The translations under genes and the position numbers were made by a program. This document shows, one piece after another, positions 26,894-35,575 of a DNA stretch of 37,018 nucleotides. Origin of the DNA: CAYGZQ01 sp964354375 [NCBI: uncultured Planctomycetota bacterium] (GTDB taxonomy: Bacteria; JAJVIF01; JAPKYR01); assembly GCA_964354375.1 (NCBI GenBank), contig CAYGZQ010000040.1:1-37018 (forward strand), given 5' to 3'. Positions within the stretch are counted from its first letter, which is position 1; each line of letters starts with the position of its first letter. Under the pieces are notes generated by a model that searched no databases, was not told the DNA's origin, and saw only the letters and a list, made by a program, of their open reading frames with translations.

Positions 26894-29476
26894 ATGAAGA
26901 GAGTCACGTTCATGGTATTTGTGCTCCTGCTCGCGCTGCAGTCTACGGGAAGCGCAACAGACGATATTACTCCCTTGCCGTGCCTTAAGGAGGGGATCAA
27001 AATCACCGACTGGTGGGTTGTCGGGCCGTTCCTGAGCGGGTCGAGGGAGTCGCTGGTGAATCCGCTGGGTTCGACCTTCGATTACGCCACAGGCTCGGTC
27101 GATCTCACCGCGACCTATCCGTCAGTCCAGGAATTCGGCGGAAAGGTCGCGTGGCAGACCACGACGGTCGATTCCGAAGGGAACCTGTCGATCAATTTCA
27201 GCAATCCGAACTGGGACAAGATCGACGACGAATGGGGCGCAAGCGGAGTGAGTTTTTCCGCCGGGGCGTACGCGACATTCCACTGCGATATGCGATGCAG
27301 AGCCCTCGTTGATGCGAACGGCGCAGGAAGCTTCTACTTAAACGGGAGGCAGTACACGGGCGACCCGTACGGTCATGGGCTTATTCAGACGCCGGTCATC
27401 CTCGATGAGGGCGAAAACCGGGTCTTCCTTATGACCGGAGGGTACGGCGGCAGCGACAGCCTCCACTTCGAGATTCTCCCCGCCCCTGAAACCGAAATGA
27501 TCGTCCTCGAACGCGACATCATGATGCCAGACATCGTGCGCGGCGAGACTTTCGATGGTCACGCAGGCGTTCCGATCCTCAACACCACCGAGCGCTGGCT
27601 CACCAATGTGACGGTCAACGGCGAATTCGTGACAAACACAATAGCCCCCCTGTCGGTCCTGAAAATTCCTCTGAGGATAGCCTTGACCGAGCCGCTAGGC
27701 TCAGATTCCGGCGACACGTGGGAATGTCCCATAGTGCTGGAGTGGAGCGGAGGCCGGTACGAGACAACCGGCAAATCCCGGGTGAGAAATGCCGAGGACT
27801 CAAGGATCGTCACTTTCATCAGCCAGATCGACCATAGCGTCCAGAAATACGCCATCCGATATCCGGTCAACTACGATCCCGCCCGGAAATACTCGCTCAT
27901 CCTCACAACCCACGGCGCAGGCGTCGAGTGCGAGGGACAGGTCGATGCGTTCGAGGCGAAAGACTGGGCGTTTGTCGTCGCGCCGACGAATCGCAGACGC
28001 TTCGGCTTCGACTGGCAGGACTGGGGACGGCTCGATGCGATCGAGGTGCTTGATCGCGCGATGAGCATGTATCCGATCGATCCCGACAGGGTGTATCTCA
28101 TCGGACATTCGATGGGCGGACATGGCGCATGGCATATCGGATGCACGCACGCCGACCGTTTCGCGGCCATCGTCCCAAGCGCGGGATGGGCCTCGTTCCA
28201 GCTTTACACGCCGTGGTTCCTCAGGTCGGACGATATGTTTTTCGACCCAAACTGCGAGCGGATTTTCAACCAGTGCGCCGCTCCCGATCGAACGGAGCAT
28301 CTTCTCCCCAATCTCAGGAATGTCCCGGTGCTGGCAGTGCACGGCGGCGATGACGATAATGTGCCGCCCACACACGCGCGCCTCCTGACCGGCATGCTCG
28401 ATCAGATGGGCTACGACGTTCGTTACTGGGAGGAACCCGGACAGGGTCACTGGTGGGACAAGAATCCGAACATTCCCGGCGCGGATTGTGTGGACGCTCT
28501 GAGAATCCGTTCTTTCTGCCGCGAGCGTGTGCGCGATCCGTACCCAAGACACGTCACCTTCGTGAGCTACGATCTCGGTAACAACAACTCGATGTACTGG
28601 GTCACCGTCGATCAGGAGATCAGCCCGATCGGGAGAGTGTATGTCGACGCCGAACTGACAAAGGAAGGTGTCATTGTCTGCCAAACTGAGAATGTCGCCC
28701 TGATGAGATTCCACTTTGGCGTGGATTTCCCGTATCCCAGACCGTCGTTGGCCACTATCGACGGGCAGGAAGTGATGCTGGGGGCGGGGGACGTCCCGGC
28801 AGTGTTACGGGAGGGGGTGCGGCATGGGGAGGGCAGATGGGTATACATCGGAACTGACCTGTCCTTCTCAGATTTCTGGCGTCCCAATTTCCGGGGGCCC
28901 ATCAAGAGAGTCTATTTCAAGCCATTCGTGATAGTCGTCGGACAAAGCGGTACCCCTGAGCAGAACGAGCTCAACATGGAGATCGCGAGGAATCTGTCTC
29001 AGCGATGGTGGTACAGAGCCAACGGTCGCGCCGACATAATCCCTGACTCGCAAGTGGATCGGTTGATCTCTCACCCCGAGTTGAATGTAATTCTAGTAGG
29101 CGGACCCGACTCCAATTCACTAAGCGCCGAATATGCCGCTTGTCTGCCGATCAGACTCGAAGCGGACAGAATCAGGCTGATGGGATTTGGAAGTGAGGAG
29201 GTGGATTCGGTACAGGGCGAAGACCTCGCGTGCCAGTTTGTCTATCCGCGTCCCAGCGGCGACCATTCGCTTGTTCATGCCATCTGGGGGACTTCGCCCG
29301 AGGGTATGCGCCTCGCAGCAGCATTAACGTGCCTCTATTCCGGGAGCGATCTGCCAGATTTCATCATCTACGACGACGATGTTCGTCTCTATGGATTCGC
29401 GGGAATCAGAGCCGCGGGATTCTATGACAGGTGTTGGGAGACTAATCTCTATTGCTACTATATGCGGCCCTATTAA
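26894..29476 (+). CDS. Large secreted alpha/beta-hydrolase (esterase/peptidase-like)
   Basis: An 860-residue secreted protein with signal peptide (VTFMVFVLLLALQSTGSAT). Residues about 30-300 are beta-rich, with a binding-module look. Then comes an alpha/beta hydrolase (about 315-530): the strand YSLILTTHGAG, YLIGHSMGGHGAW (nucleophile Ser406), VHGGDDDNVP (acid near 487) and EPGQGHWWD (His519). This order is that of prolyl-oligopeptidase/feruloyl-esterase-like enzymes. A C-terminal region of about 300 residues has no signature I know. The ATG at 26894 is preferred for GGAGGTG at 4-6 nt and the signal peptide. Substrate unknown; plant-polysaccharide ester or peptide are possibilities. Converges with the sigma-54 regulator gene. 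Confidence 0.87.
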   Translation: MKRVTFMVFVLLLALQSTGSATDDITPLPCLKEGIKITDWWVVGPFLSGSRESLVNPLGSTFDYATGSVDLTATYPSVQEFGGKVAWQTTTVDSEGNLSINFSNPNWDKIDDEWGASGVSFSAGAYATFHCDMRCRALVDANGAGSFYLNGRQYTGDPYGHGLIQTPVILDEGENRVFLMTGGYGGSDSLHFEILPAPETEMIVLERDIMMPDIVRGETFDGHAGVPILNTTERWLTNVTVNGEFVTNTIAPLSVLKIPLRIALTEPLGSDSGDTWECPIVLEWSGGRYETTGKSRVRNAEDSRIVTFISQIDHSVQKYAIRYPVNYDPARKYSLILTTHGAGVECEGQVDAFEAKDWAFVVAPTNRRRFGFDWQDWGRLDAIEVLDRAMSMYPIDPDRVYLIGHSMGGHGAWHIGCTHADRFAAIVPSAGWASFQLYTPWFLRSDDMFFDPNCERIFNQCAAPDRTEHLLPNLRNVPVLAVHGGDDDNVPPTHARLLTGMLDQMGYDVRYWEEPGQGHWWDKNPNIPGADCVDALRIRSFCRERVRDPYPRHVTFVSYDLGNNNSMYWVTVDQEISPIGRVYVDAELTKEGVIVCQTENVALMRFHFGVDFPYPRPSLATIDGQEVMLGAGDVPAVLREGVRHGEGRWVYIGTDLSFSDFWRPNFRGPIKRVYFKPFVIVVGQSGTPEQNELNMEIARNLSQRWWYRANGRADIIPDSQVDRLISHPELNVILVGGPDSNSLSAEYAACLPIRLEADRIRLMGFGSEEVDSVQGEDLACQFVYPRPSGDHSLVHAIWGTSPEGMRLAAALTCLYSGSDLPDFIIYDDDVRLYGFAGIRAAGFYDRCWETNLYCYYMRPY

Positions 29477-29501
29477 GACGAACCACAGCCATTTCCAGAA
29501 T

Positions 29502-29570
29502 GTGGGGCAGGCTTTCCAGCCTGCCATCCACACAACAAGCTGAAACGGCAGGCTGGAAAGCCTGCCCCAC
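29502..29570. repeat. Interspersed palindromic repeat, copy 3
   Basis: Arms 29502-29525 and 29547-29570 pair perfectly over 24 bases and match copy 1 exactly; only the loop differs. It fills most of the gap between two converging genes and could serve as a bidirectional transcription stop. Confidence 0.9.
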
Positions 29571-29575
29571 AAGGG

Positions 29576-31183
29576 TCACTCTTCTTCCTCACCCTGACCC
29601 TGGGGATACTTGCCTTTCTTCTTCATGTCGGCGATCCATCTGTACAGGGTCGCCTCGCTGATCTGGAGAAGGTCGGCGGCTTTGCTCCGGTTTCCCTTCA
29701 CAAGATTCAGCGCCCTCAGAACGTGGCTGTGATCGAGCTCCTCCAGCGTCGGGAAGCTCGACAACTGCTCGGCCTGCGAGTCGACCATCTCCTGGGGCAG
29801 ATGTTTCGGATGAATGACCGCCGGCTCATGGTCGATCAGGATTCTCTTCAACAGGTTCTCAAGCTCGCGTATGTTGCCCTTCCAGGGATATTCCAGGAAG
29901 AAATAGGTCGCCTTCGGACTCAGCGACGGTTTCTTCAGGCCGAACTCCTGCGCGAATTTCCCGAGGAAGAAATCGGTCAGCTCCAGTATATCGTTCCCGC
30001 GCTCTCTTAGCGGCGGAAGCTGAAGCGGGAATGTCGCGAGACGATAGTACAAATCCTCCCGGAACGTCCCGTTCTGCATGCGCTCGTCGAGGTCCTGATT
30101 TGTCGCGGCGATTATCCGCACGTCCACGGAAATATCCGACGTTCCCCCGACTCTCCGGATGGCCTTCTCCTGGAGCACTCTCAGAAGTTTCGCCTGCAGA
30201 AGCGCGGGCATGTCGCCGATCTCGTCGAGGAAAAGCGTTCCCTCGTCGGCAAGCTCGAAAATACCTTCCTTCCCACCCTTACGCGCGCCTGTGAATGCGC
30301 CCTCCACGTAGCCGAATAACTCGCTTTCAAGAAGTTCATCGGGAATTGCGGAGCAGTTGATCGCCTCGAACGGTCCGTCGGAGCGCTTCGACTCCGCATG
30401 AATCGCTCTCGCGAAAATCTCCTTGCCCGTACCCGACTCGCCAAGCAGAAGCACAGTCTCGCTGGTTCTCGCGACCCGTCTCGCGCGCTCGCACAATCTG
30501 CGGATCGCGAGGGACGAGCCGATCACGTTGCCGAACGCGCCGCTCTTGCCCTCGTCAAGCTGGCGACTTGTCCGTATCGCCGCGCCCAGCGCCCCCGACG
30601 CAAGCTCGGCTATACGCATGAGGAATCTCAGGCTGTCTTCACCGAGGCGCACCTCCGGGTCACGTGTGTCGACATACAGAACGCCCCACCTGTCCTTCTC
30701 AATCACAAACGGCGCCACGAGTCCGCTTGTCACCTGCCGCCTCACAAGGCTCTCGGTCGCCGAATCCTCCGCGCTGTCGTAGACAATCCCCTCTCCCGAC
30801 TCGACCGCACGGCCCACGAGCGTCGAGCTGATGTCCGCCGCTTCGCTCTCTCCCACACCTTTCGCGACCCTTATCGCCATGGCCCCGTCGCTGTCTACCT
30901 CCACCAGAAGCCCCCGCTCGCAGCCAAGATGACTGATCGCCTCCGCAAGCGCCGTTTCCGCGACCACAACAGGGTCGGTGCTCCCGCTCAACGAAAGCGC
31001 GATTCCGTAAAGCGCCTTGTACCCTTCGTCTCCACCCCCGGTCGATCCCTGAAGGGCATGCACCCCATCGAGAAGGTCTCGCATAGCGGGTTCGCTGACC
31101 TTCGTGAGAGGTATTTTCTTCTCTTCAATCAGCTTCTCGACCTTGTCGGTCGCTTTTTTCAGCTTGTCGAGATTGTCATTCAT
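29576..31183 (-). CDS. Sigma-54-dependent activator, GAF-AAA+-Fis
   Basis: A 535-residue enhancer-binding protein that remodels sigma-54 RNA polymerase. The order is an N-terminal coiled coil (1-45), a GAF sensor domain (about 55-205), then the AAA+ core. The core has Walker A GESGTGKE (248-255), the sigma-54 contact loop GAFTGA (295-300) and Walker B LFLDEI (317-322). A Fis-type helix-turn-helix (about 485-525, [21 protein letters not shown]) ends the protein. All activator signatures are intact. There is no receiver domain, so it responds through GAF to a ligand or redox signal rather than to a kinase. It is divergent from a -24/-12 promoter at 31362. Confidence 0.95.
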   Translation of the reverse strand: MNDNLDKLKKATDKVEKLIEEKKIPLTKVSEPAMRDLLDGVHALQGSTGGGDEGYKALYGIALSLSGSTDPVVVAETALAEAISHLGCERGLLVEVDSDGAMAIRVAKGVGESEAADISSTLVGRAVESGEGIVYDSAEDSATESLVRRQVTSGLVAPFVIEKDRWGVLYVDTRDPEVRLGEDSLRFLMRIAELASGALGAAIRTSRQLDEGKSGAFGNVIGSSLAIRRLCERARRVARTSETVLLLGESGTGKEIFARAIHAESKRSDGPFEAINCSAIPDELLESELFGYVEGAFTGARKGGKEGIFELADEGTLFLDEIGDMPALLQAKLLRVLQEKAIRRVGGTSDISVDVRIIAATNQDLDERMQNGTFREDLYYRLATFPLQLPPLRERGNDILELTDFFLGKFAQEFGLKKPSLSPKATYFFLEYPWKGNIRELENLLKRILIDHEPAVIHPKHLPQEMVDSQAEQLSSFPTLEELDHSHVLRALNLVKGNRSKAADLLQISEATLYRWIADMKKKGKYPQGQGEEEE

Positions 31184-31247
31184 TTGGGATGCATTTTACA
31201 TGTACGCGGCCTCTCAGGCTATCAAAATGAGAGACTTCCGGACCGCC

Positions 31248-31294
31248 CTCTTTCGGGTTCCGATTCAGTGCGACGAATCCCGTCACCGAAAGAG
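31248..31294. promoter_or_regulatory. Candidate enhancer (inverted repeat) for the sigma-54 activator
   Basis: CTCTTTCGG (31248-31256) and CCGAAAGAG (31286-31294) are perfect 9-base arms enclosing a smaller GATTC/GAATC pair. The centre is about 118 bases upstream of the predicted sigma-54 start. Fis-type activators bind dyads at such distances; binding here is inferred. Confidence 0.45.
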
Positions 31295-31361
31295 ACCGGC
31301 AAACGCCCATCTGATGCGGCCTACATGCACTTCTCGAAAAACTCGGCTCTCCCTCCCTCGA

Positions 31362-31378
31362 TTGGCCCGCAAGATGCA
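31362..31378 (+). promoter_or_regulatory. Sigma-54 promoter, -24/-12
   Basis: TTGGCCCGCAAGATGCA has GG (31364-31365) and GC (31376-31377) exactly 12 bases apart and matches the TTGGCACG-N4-TTGCA consensus at all but two fixed positions. The start would be near 31389, 28 bases before a small gene with a strong ribosome site. Confidence 0.65.
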
Positions 31379-31416
31379 CATCTGCCTTCTGAAACCGAAC
31401 GAAGGAGGACTGAGAG

Positions 31417-31533
31417 ATGATTCTGACAAAGAGCACATACGAGAGATTCACCGGCGGTTTGGGCTCGATCGCAATCGCCAGGCTGGCGCTTCTGATCGTT
31501 ATCGCAGGCCTCCTGATCGCCGCCCTCAGGTAG
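31417..31533 (+). CDS. 38-residue single-pass membrane peptide
   Basis: ATG 31417 to TAG 31531-31533. The peptide has a short polar head (MILTKSTYERFTGG) and one membrane helix (ARLALLIVIAGLLIAALR). GGAGG lies 8-9 nt before the ATG, one of the best ribosome sites in the window. A sigma-54-type promoter ends about 40 bases upstream, and the divergent neighbour is a sigma-54 activator. Size and shape fit small membrane regulators or stress peptides. No family recognised. Confidence 0.6.
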   Translation: MILTKSTYERFTGGLGSIAIARLALLIVIAGLLIAALR

Positions 31534-31605
31534 CCGTCGGAATGCCGAAACGGAAAAACACTGTCCAACGGTCACATACAATCCCTCACCTATTGTCCCT
31601 GCGAG

Positions 31606-31749
31606 CTCCCGGGTTTTCCCACCCGGGAGCGTCGCATTTTCATTAGTCGGGAGGGCGAGGCTCCTGCCGAGCCTCTTTCTCACTCCGATATCGGCTCAGC
31701 TGGAGCTTCGCCCTCCCGGGTTTTCCCACCCGGGAGCGTCGCATTTTCA
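31606..31749. repeat. Composite palindromic repeat
   Basis: A 37-base unit that starts CTCCCGGGTTTTCCCACCCG occurs at 31606-31642 and again, identical, at 31713-31749; each forms a 9-bp hairpin. Between and partly overlapping the second copy is a 25-base imperfect inverted repeat (31649-31673 with 31693-31717, 22 of 25 paired) starting GGGAGGGCGAGGCTCC. No gene is seen in 31534-31829. Confidence 0.85.
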
Positions 31750-31829
31750 CCCATGGGAGCCGACGCGGAAAACCTTCATTTGCCGTGCAACGGAAGCCGA
31801 ATACGTCTAATATTCTGTCTCGACAGGTC

Positions 31830-34800
31830 ATGCTCGCGATCGGCGACAGATATCTCGATTACATGGTCACCGGCTACATCGGAAGAGGCGGCATGGGGAC
31901 CGTCCTGCTTCTCGAGAAGCCTGCCGGTGAAAAAGCCGCGCTCAAAATTCTGCATCCGCACCTTCTTGAAGACGAGGAGCTTGTCAGGCGGTTCTATCTC
32001 GAGGCGGAAGTCGCGGGACGGATCGATTGTTCAAGGGTGTGCAAGGTCTACGACATCAGGAGAGTCCCGCTGGGCGCGAGGGAAACGCATGCCATTCTCA
32101 TGGAGTACGTCGAGGGCGAGGACCTCTCGACCCTCATGGAAAGCGGCGAGGCCTTCGGCGAGGAATGGGCGCTCCACGTCGGGGATGGCGTTCTTGAAGC
32201 CCTCGAAGCGATCCACGCAGCGGGTCTGCTCCATCGTGACATCAAACCCGAGAACATCGTCATTACCCCAGATGACAACATCAAGGTTCTCGACCTCGGC
32301 CTGGCGAAAGTGATCGAGAGCTCGATCAGACTGTCGAAAACGGGGTATTTCGTCGGCACCTACTTCTACGCAAGCCCTGAACAACTGACCGGCGACGATC
32401 TTGACTACTCATGCGACCTCTATTCGCTCGGGACGGTTCTGTATGAGCTTACAACCGGCGCAAGACCTCACGCATCGGAGGACATCCGCGAGTTGATCCA
32501 CGAGAAAGTCAATGTCCCGGTCAGGCCTCCGAGCCGGCTCAACCCGACCCTGTCGCCGTTCTTCGACATGCTCCTGAGAGACCTGCTGTCCATAAAGCCC
32601 GCAGACCGCATCCAGACCGCCTCCCGCTGCAGGGAGATCATCCGGGAAAGAGAGCGAAGCGACTGGTATCGAGCGAGAGTGTCAATCTCCGTCTCGCGCG
32701 AGAACATCGGCCAATCGACCAGCCTCAGGCGGCTTGTCAGGGTGCCCAGACGCACAGCGCTTTACGGTCGCAAGAAAGATCTGTCTCAGCTCAGAGAATG
32801 GGCAAACGCTGCGCTTGGCTTCGGAACCGAGGATGGCGCGAGCGGCAGCGGCATGACCGTGTTCATCGGCGGAGAGGCAGGCATCGGCAAGACTCGTCTT
32901 GTCGAGGAGCTTGTCTCGGAACTTGAAAGTGGCGACAAACCGTTCGTGGTTCTTGCCGGACGATCACTGCAGGAGAAAAGGCACGTTCCGTACGCGCCCC
33001 TGATCGAGACGGTCAGAGATTTCTTCCTCCTCGACGACAATCCCGACGTGGACCTTGTCGAGCTTTTCAGCGAGTACCTACCCAACCTGCGACCTCTGAT
33101 CCCGCCGTTCCTCGAACTTGTCACGCACAAAAGATTCCTCGACGACAGCGACATCCGCGGCGTCCTGAACGAGTCGAACCTCCTTCATCTGTTCCAGACT
33201 CTGTTCACGACAATCGCGAAGGAAGTGCCGCTGGTCGTATTTTTCGACGACCTTCAATGGGCGGACATCAACACCATCGGGGTGCTGAGCTACCTTTCGT
33301 CGGCGCTTGGCGATGCTCCGATGCTGCTGCTCCAGGCTTTTCGCGAAGAGGAGCTCGAAGGCGGCGACGGCGGGACTCATCCACTGGTTGAGGTCCTCGC
33401 GAGGTTCGCAGGAAAACCCCTGACGGGACGGCTCTCTCTGGGAAGGCTCGACCGCGACGCCTGCCTGGGAATCGTCTCCGAGTGTTTCCCTTCAGCAGCG
33501 TTTGTAGAGGAGCTCGGGCAACGGGTTTTCACGAAGAGCGAAGGCAATCCATTCTACATAATGGAGATTCTCAACCTGCTCTTCGACGAGGGCAAGGTCG
33601 GTTTCATAAACGGGCGGTGGGAAATGAGGGGCGAGCCCTCGGCCATCGAGATCCCCCCCAGCCTTCGCGACATCGTCGCCTATCGCCTCGAAAAGCTCTC
33701 GGACGAGGAGCGGGAGATCCTCGAGGCCGCGAGCGTTCTTGGTTACAGGTTCACGTCGGACCTTCTCGGAAAGCTGATCGAGATCCCCCGCATCAAGCTT
33801 CTCAGGACCCTTCAGAAACTCGAGAAACATCGGCGGCTGATCGTCTGTCACGAGGCGGGCTACCGATTCGATCACCACGTCGTCTACGAAACGGTTTACG
33901 AATCGATAATCCCCGAGCTGAGGATCGAGTATCACAGGTTCGCTTCGGACATTCTCATCGAGGCCGGCGAGATTCACCCGGTTGTCTACCAGCTCGTATA
34001 CCATCTTCGCCGCGCCGGAGAGGATGAGCGTCTTCTGGCGTACCTGCCGGTCGCTTGCGAGCGTGCGCGGACTGAATATTCCAATCGCCTCGCCCTCGAA
34101 CACGCTCTCTGGGCGTGGGAGACTTACGAGAGGCTTGGAAGGCCTCAGAAACATCGTCCCGTGGTAGCCGACCTGATGGGTCAGGCGAGCGAGGTGGCCG
34201 GAATCCTGGGTGAGAGAGATATCGAGCTAGAAAGCGCCGGCAAAATGCTCAAGCTCGCGAATGAGCTGGACGACTCGGGACGGAAAAGCATAGCCAACCG
34301 TCTTCTTGGCGACCACGCCAGGCACACCTCGGACTGGGACCTTGCGCTCGAAAAATATCAGCTCGCGCTGGAGACATGTCCCGGCTCGAAGGGCCCTGAG
34401 TGCGCGGCAATTCTCAGGCAGATGGGATCGGTGCAACATCTTAAGGGCGACGACAATAAGGCTATCGAGTGCTACCACCGAGCACTCGAAGCCTTGACGG
34501 ATTCGCCGCAGGGACCTGAGCTGGTCATGACCCACAACAACCTCGGGATCAGCCTGAAACGAATCGGGCAACTGGACTACGCAATCCACGAGTTCGAGCA
34601 GGCTAACCTGATCGCCGGGGAAATCGGCGACCTGCACTCAGAGACATTTCCGCTTGGAAGCCTGGCGCTGATTCACTACGATGCCGGTCGATGGGAGAAG
34701 GCGAGCATGCTGTTTGTGAAGCTGCTGAACATCCTCGAGCAGACTGGCGACATGACGTCGCGCGCGCGAACGCTCCTCAACCTCGGCAATATCTTTTACC

Positions 34801-35414
34801 AGGTCGGGCTGTTCGACCAGGCCCGGGAGTATTTCGAGGAGAGTCTGAAGGCCCGGCGAAGAATGGGCGACCGTCTCGGGGAGGCGATCGTTCTGCATCA
34901 TCTCGCGCATATCGACTGCGAGCAGGGCGACTTTTCGACCGCGGTGGACAGGCTCGCCGAAGCGCTGACGATCCACCAGGAGATCGGCGACAAGCGAGGC
35001 GAGGCGGGCGCGCTGGCGGCGCTCGCGAGAATGAACAACCATGCGGGCAGGCACAAGGTGGCGCTCGAAATCGCCGCCGGGGCACTCGAGATCGCCCGTC
35101 CGATCGGGGCCTCAAGCGCTTTTGTCGAGGCTGGGATGGAAGCGTTGATCGCGAGGCTCGCGCTGGGTGAGGGCAAAGACGTTGTCTCCGCCGAGGTGAG
35201 ATCGCTTGTCGACAAAGCCGGCATCCAGCTTTTCGTCAAGCTGGGACCGCGCGCGCTGAAACGCCTGAGCGAGCTTCAGAAAGATTGTGGACTCGCCGGC
35301 GAAGCATCCGAGAGCACAAGGATCGCGCGCGAGATCGTGGAGAAGAACCTGTCGGAGCTTCAGGATCCCGAGTGGCGCTCGAGCTACAGGCTGCTCTACC
35401 AGGGGATTCTGTGA
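31830..35414 (+). CDS. Ser/Thr protein kinase fused to AAA-type ATPase and TPR repeats
   Basis: An approximately 1,194-residue signalling protein. The kinase domain (about 5-275) has the glycine loop GRGGMGTV (18-25), Lys39 in AALK, HRDIKPEN (Asp137), DLG in place of DFG (Asp155) and ASPEQ. Next is a STAND-like ATPase with Walker A GGEAGIGKT (347-355) and Walker B VVFFDDLQWAD (Asp472/473). The rest (about 680-1190) is TPR repeats, for example AIECYHRALEAL and ARTLLNLGNIFYQVGLFDQA. No membrane segment. I prefer the ATG at 31830, where the kinase fold begins, over a GTG at 31785 that has no ribosome site. The architecture resembles large PknB/adenylate-cyclase-type regulators. Signal and targets unknown. 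Confidence 0.92.
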   Translation: MLAIGDRYLDYMVTGYIGRGGMGTVLLLEKPAGEKAALKILHPHLLEDEELVRRFYLEAEVAGRIDCSRVCKVYDIRRVPLGARETHAILMEYVEGEDLSTLMESGEAFGEEWALHVGDGVLEALEAIHAAGLLHRDIKPENIVITPDDNIKVLDLGLAKVIESSIRLSKTGYFVGTYFYASPEQLTGDDLDYSCDLYSLGTVLYELTTGARPHASEDIRELIHEKVNVPVRPPSRLNPTLSPFFDMLLRDLLSIKPADRIQTASRCREIIRERERSDWYRARVSISVSRENIGQSTSLRRLVRVPRRTALYGRKKDLSQLREWANAALGFGTEDGASGSGMTVFIGGEAGIGKTRLVEELVSELESGDKPFVVLAGRSLQEKRHVPYAPLIETVRDFFLLDDNPDVDLVELFSEYLPNLRPLIPPFLELVTHKRFLDDSDIRGVLNESNLLHLFQTLFTTIAKEVPLVVFFDDLQWADINTIGVLSYLSSALGDAPMLLLQAFREEELEGGDGGTHPLVEVLARFAGKPLTGRLSLGRLDRDACLGIVSECFPSAAFVEELGQRVFTKSEGNPFYIMEILNLLFDEGKVGFINGRWEMRGEPSAIEIPPSLRDIVAYRLEKLSDEEREILEAASVLGYRFTSDLLGKLIEIPRIKLLRTLQKLEKHRRLIVCHEAGYRFDHHVVYETVYESIIPELRIEYHRFASDILIEAGEIHPVVYQLVYHLRRAGEDERLLAYLPVACERARTEYSNRLALEHALWAWETYERLGRPQKHRPVVADLMGQASEVAGILGERDIELESAGKMLKLANELDDSGRKSIANRLLGDHARHTSDWDLALEKYQLALETCPGSKGPECAAILRQMGSVQHLKGDDNKAIECYHRALEALTDSPQGPELVMTHNNLGISLKRIGQLDYAIHEFEQANLIAGEIGDLHSETFPLGSLALIHYDAGRWEKASMLFVKLLNILEQTGDMTSRARTLLNLGNIFYQVGLFDQAREYFEESLKARRRMGDRLGEAIVLHHLAHIDCEQGDFSTAVDRLAEALTIHQEIGDKRGEAGALAALARMNNHAGRHKVALEIAAGALEIARPIGASSAFVEAGMEALIARLALGEGKDVVSAEVRSLVDKAGIQLFVKLGPRALKRLSELQKDCGLAGEASESTRIAREIVEKNLSELQDPEWRSSYRLLYQGIL

Positions 35415-35422
35415 TTGGCAGA

Positions 35423-35480
35423 CCTCACCCCCCTTGCCCCCCTCTCCACAATTGTGGAGAGGGGGGTTGGGGGGGTGAGG
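35423..35480. repeat. 58-base palindrome after the kinase gene
   Basis: The centre CTCTCCACAATTGTGGAGAG (35442-35461) is perfect. Outer arms CCTCACCCCCC and GGGGGGTGAGG also pair, with only a 3-base imperfect zone between. It may terminate the kinase transcript or be an interspersed element; there is no T-run. Confidence 0.85.
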
Positions 35481-35575
35481 GACATTGGTGTATTATAGTC
35501 AATCGGACGTCGGATTGACCGATCCGGGAATTCCGATGCCCTCGATAAAGCGCGACCAGACCTGGGAGGATGGAA

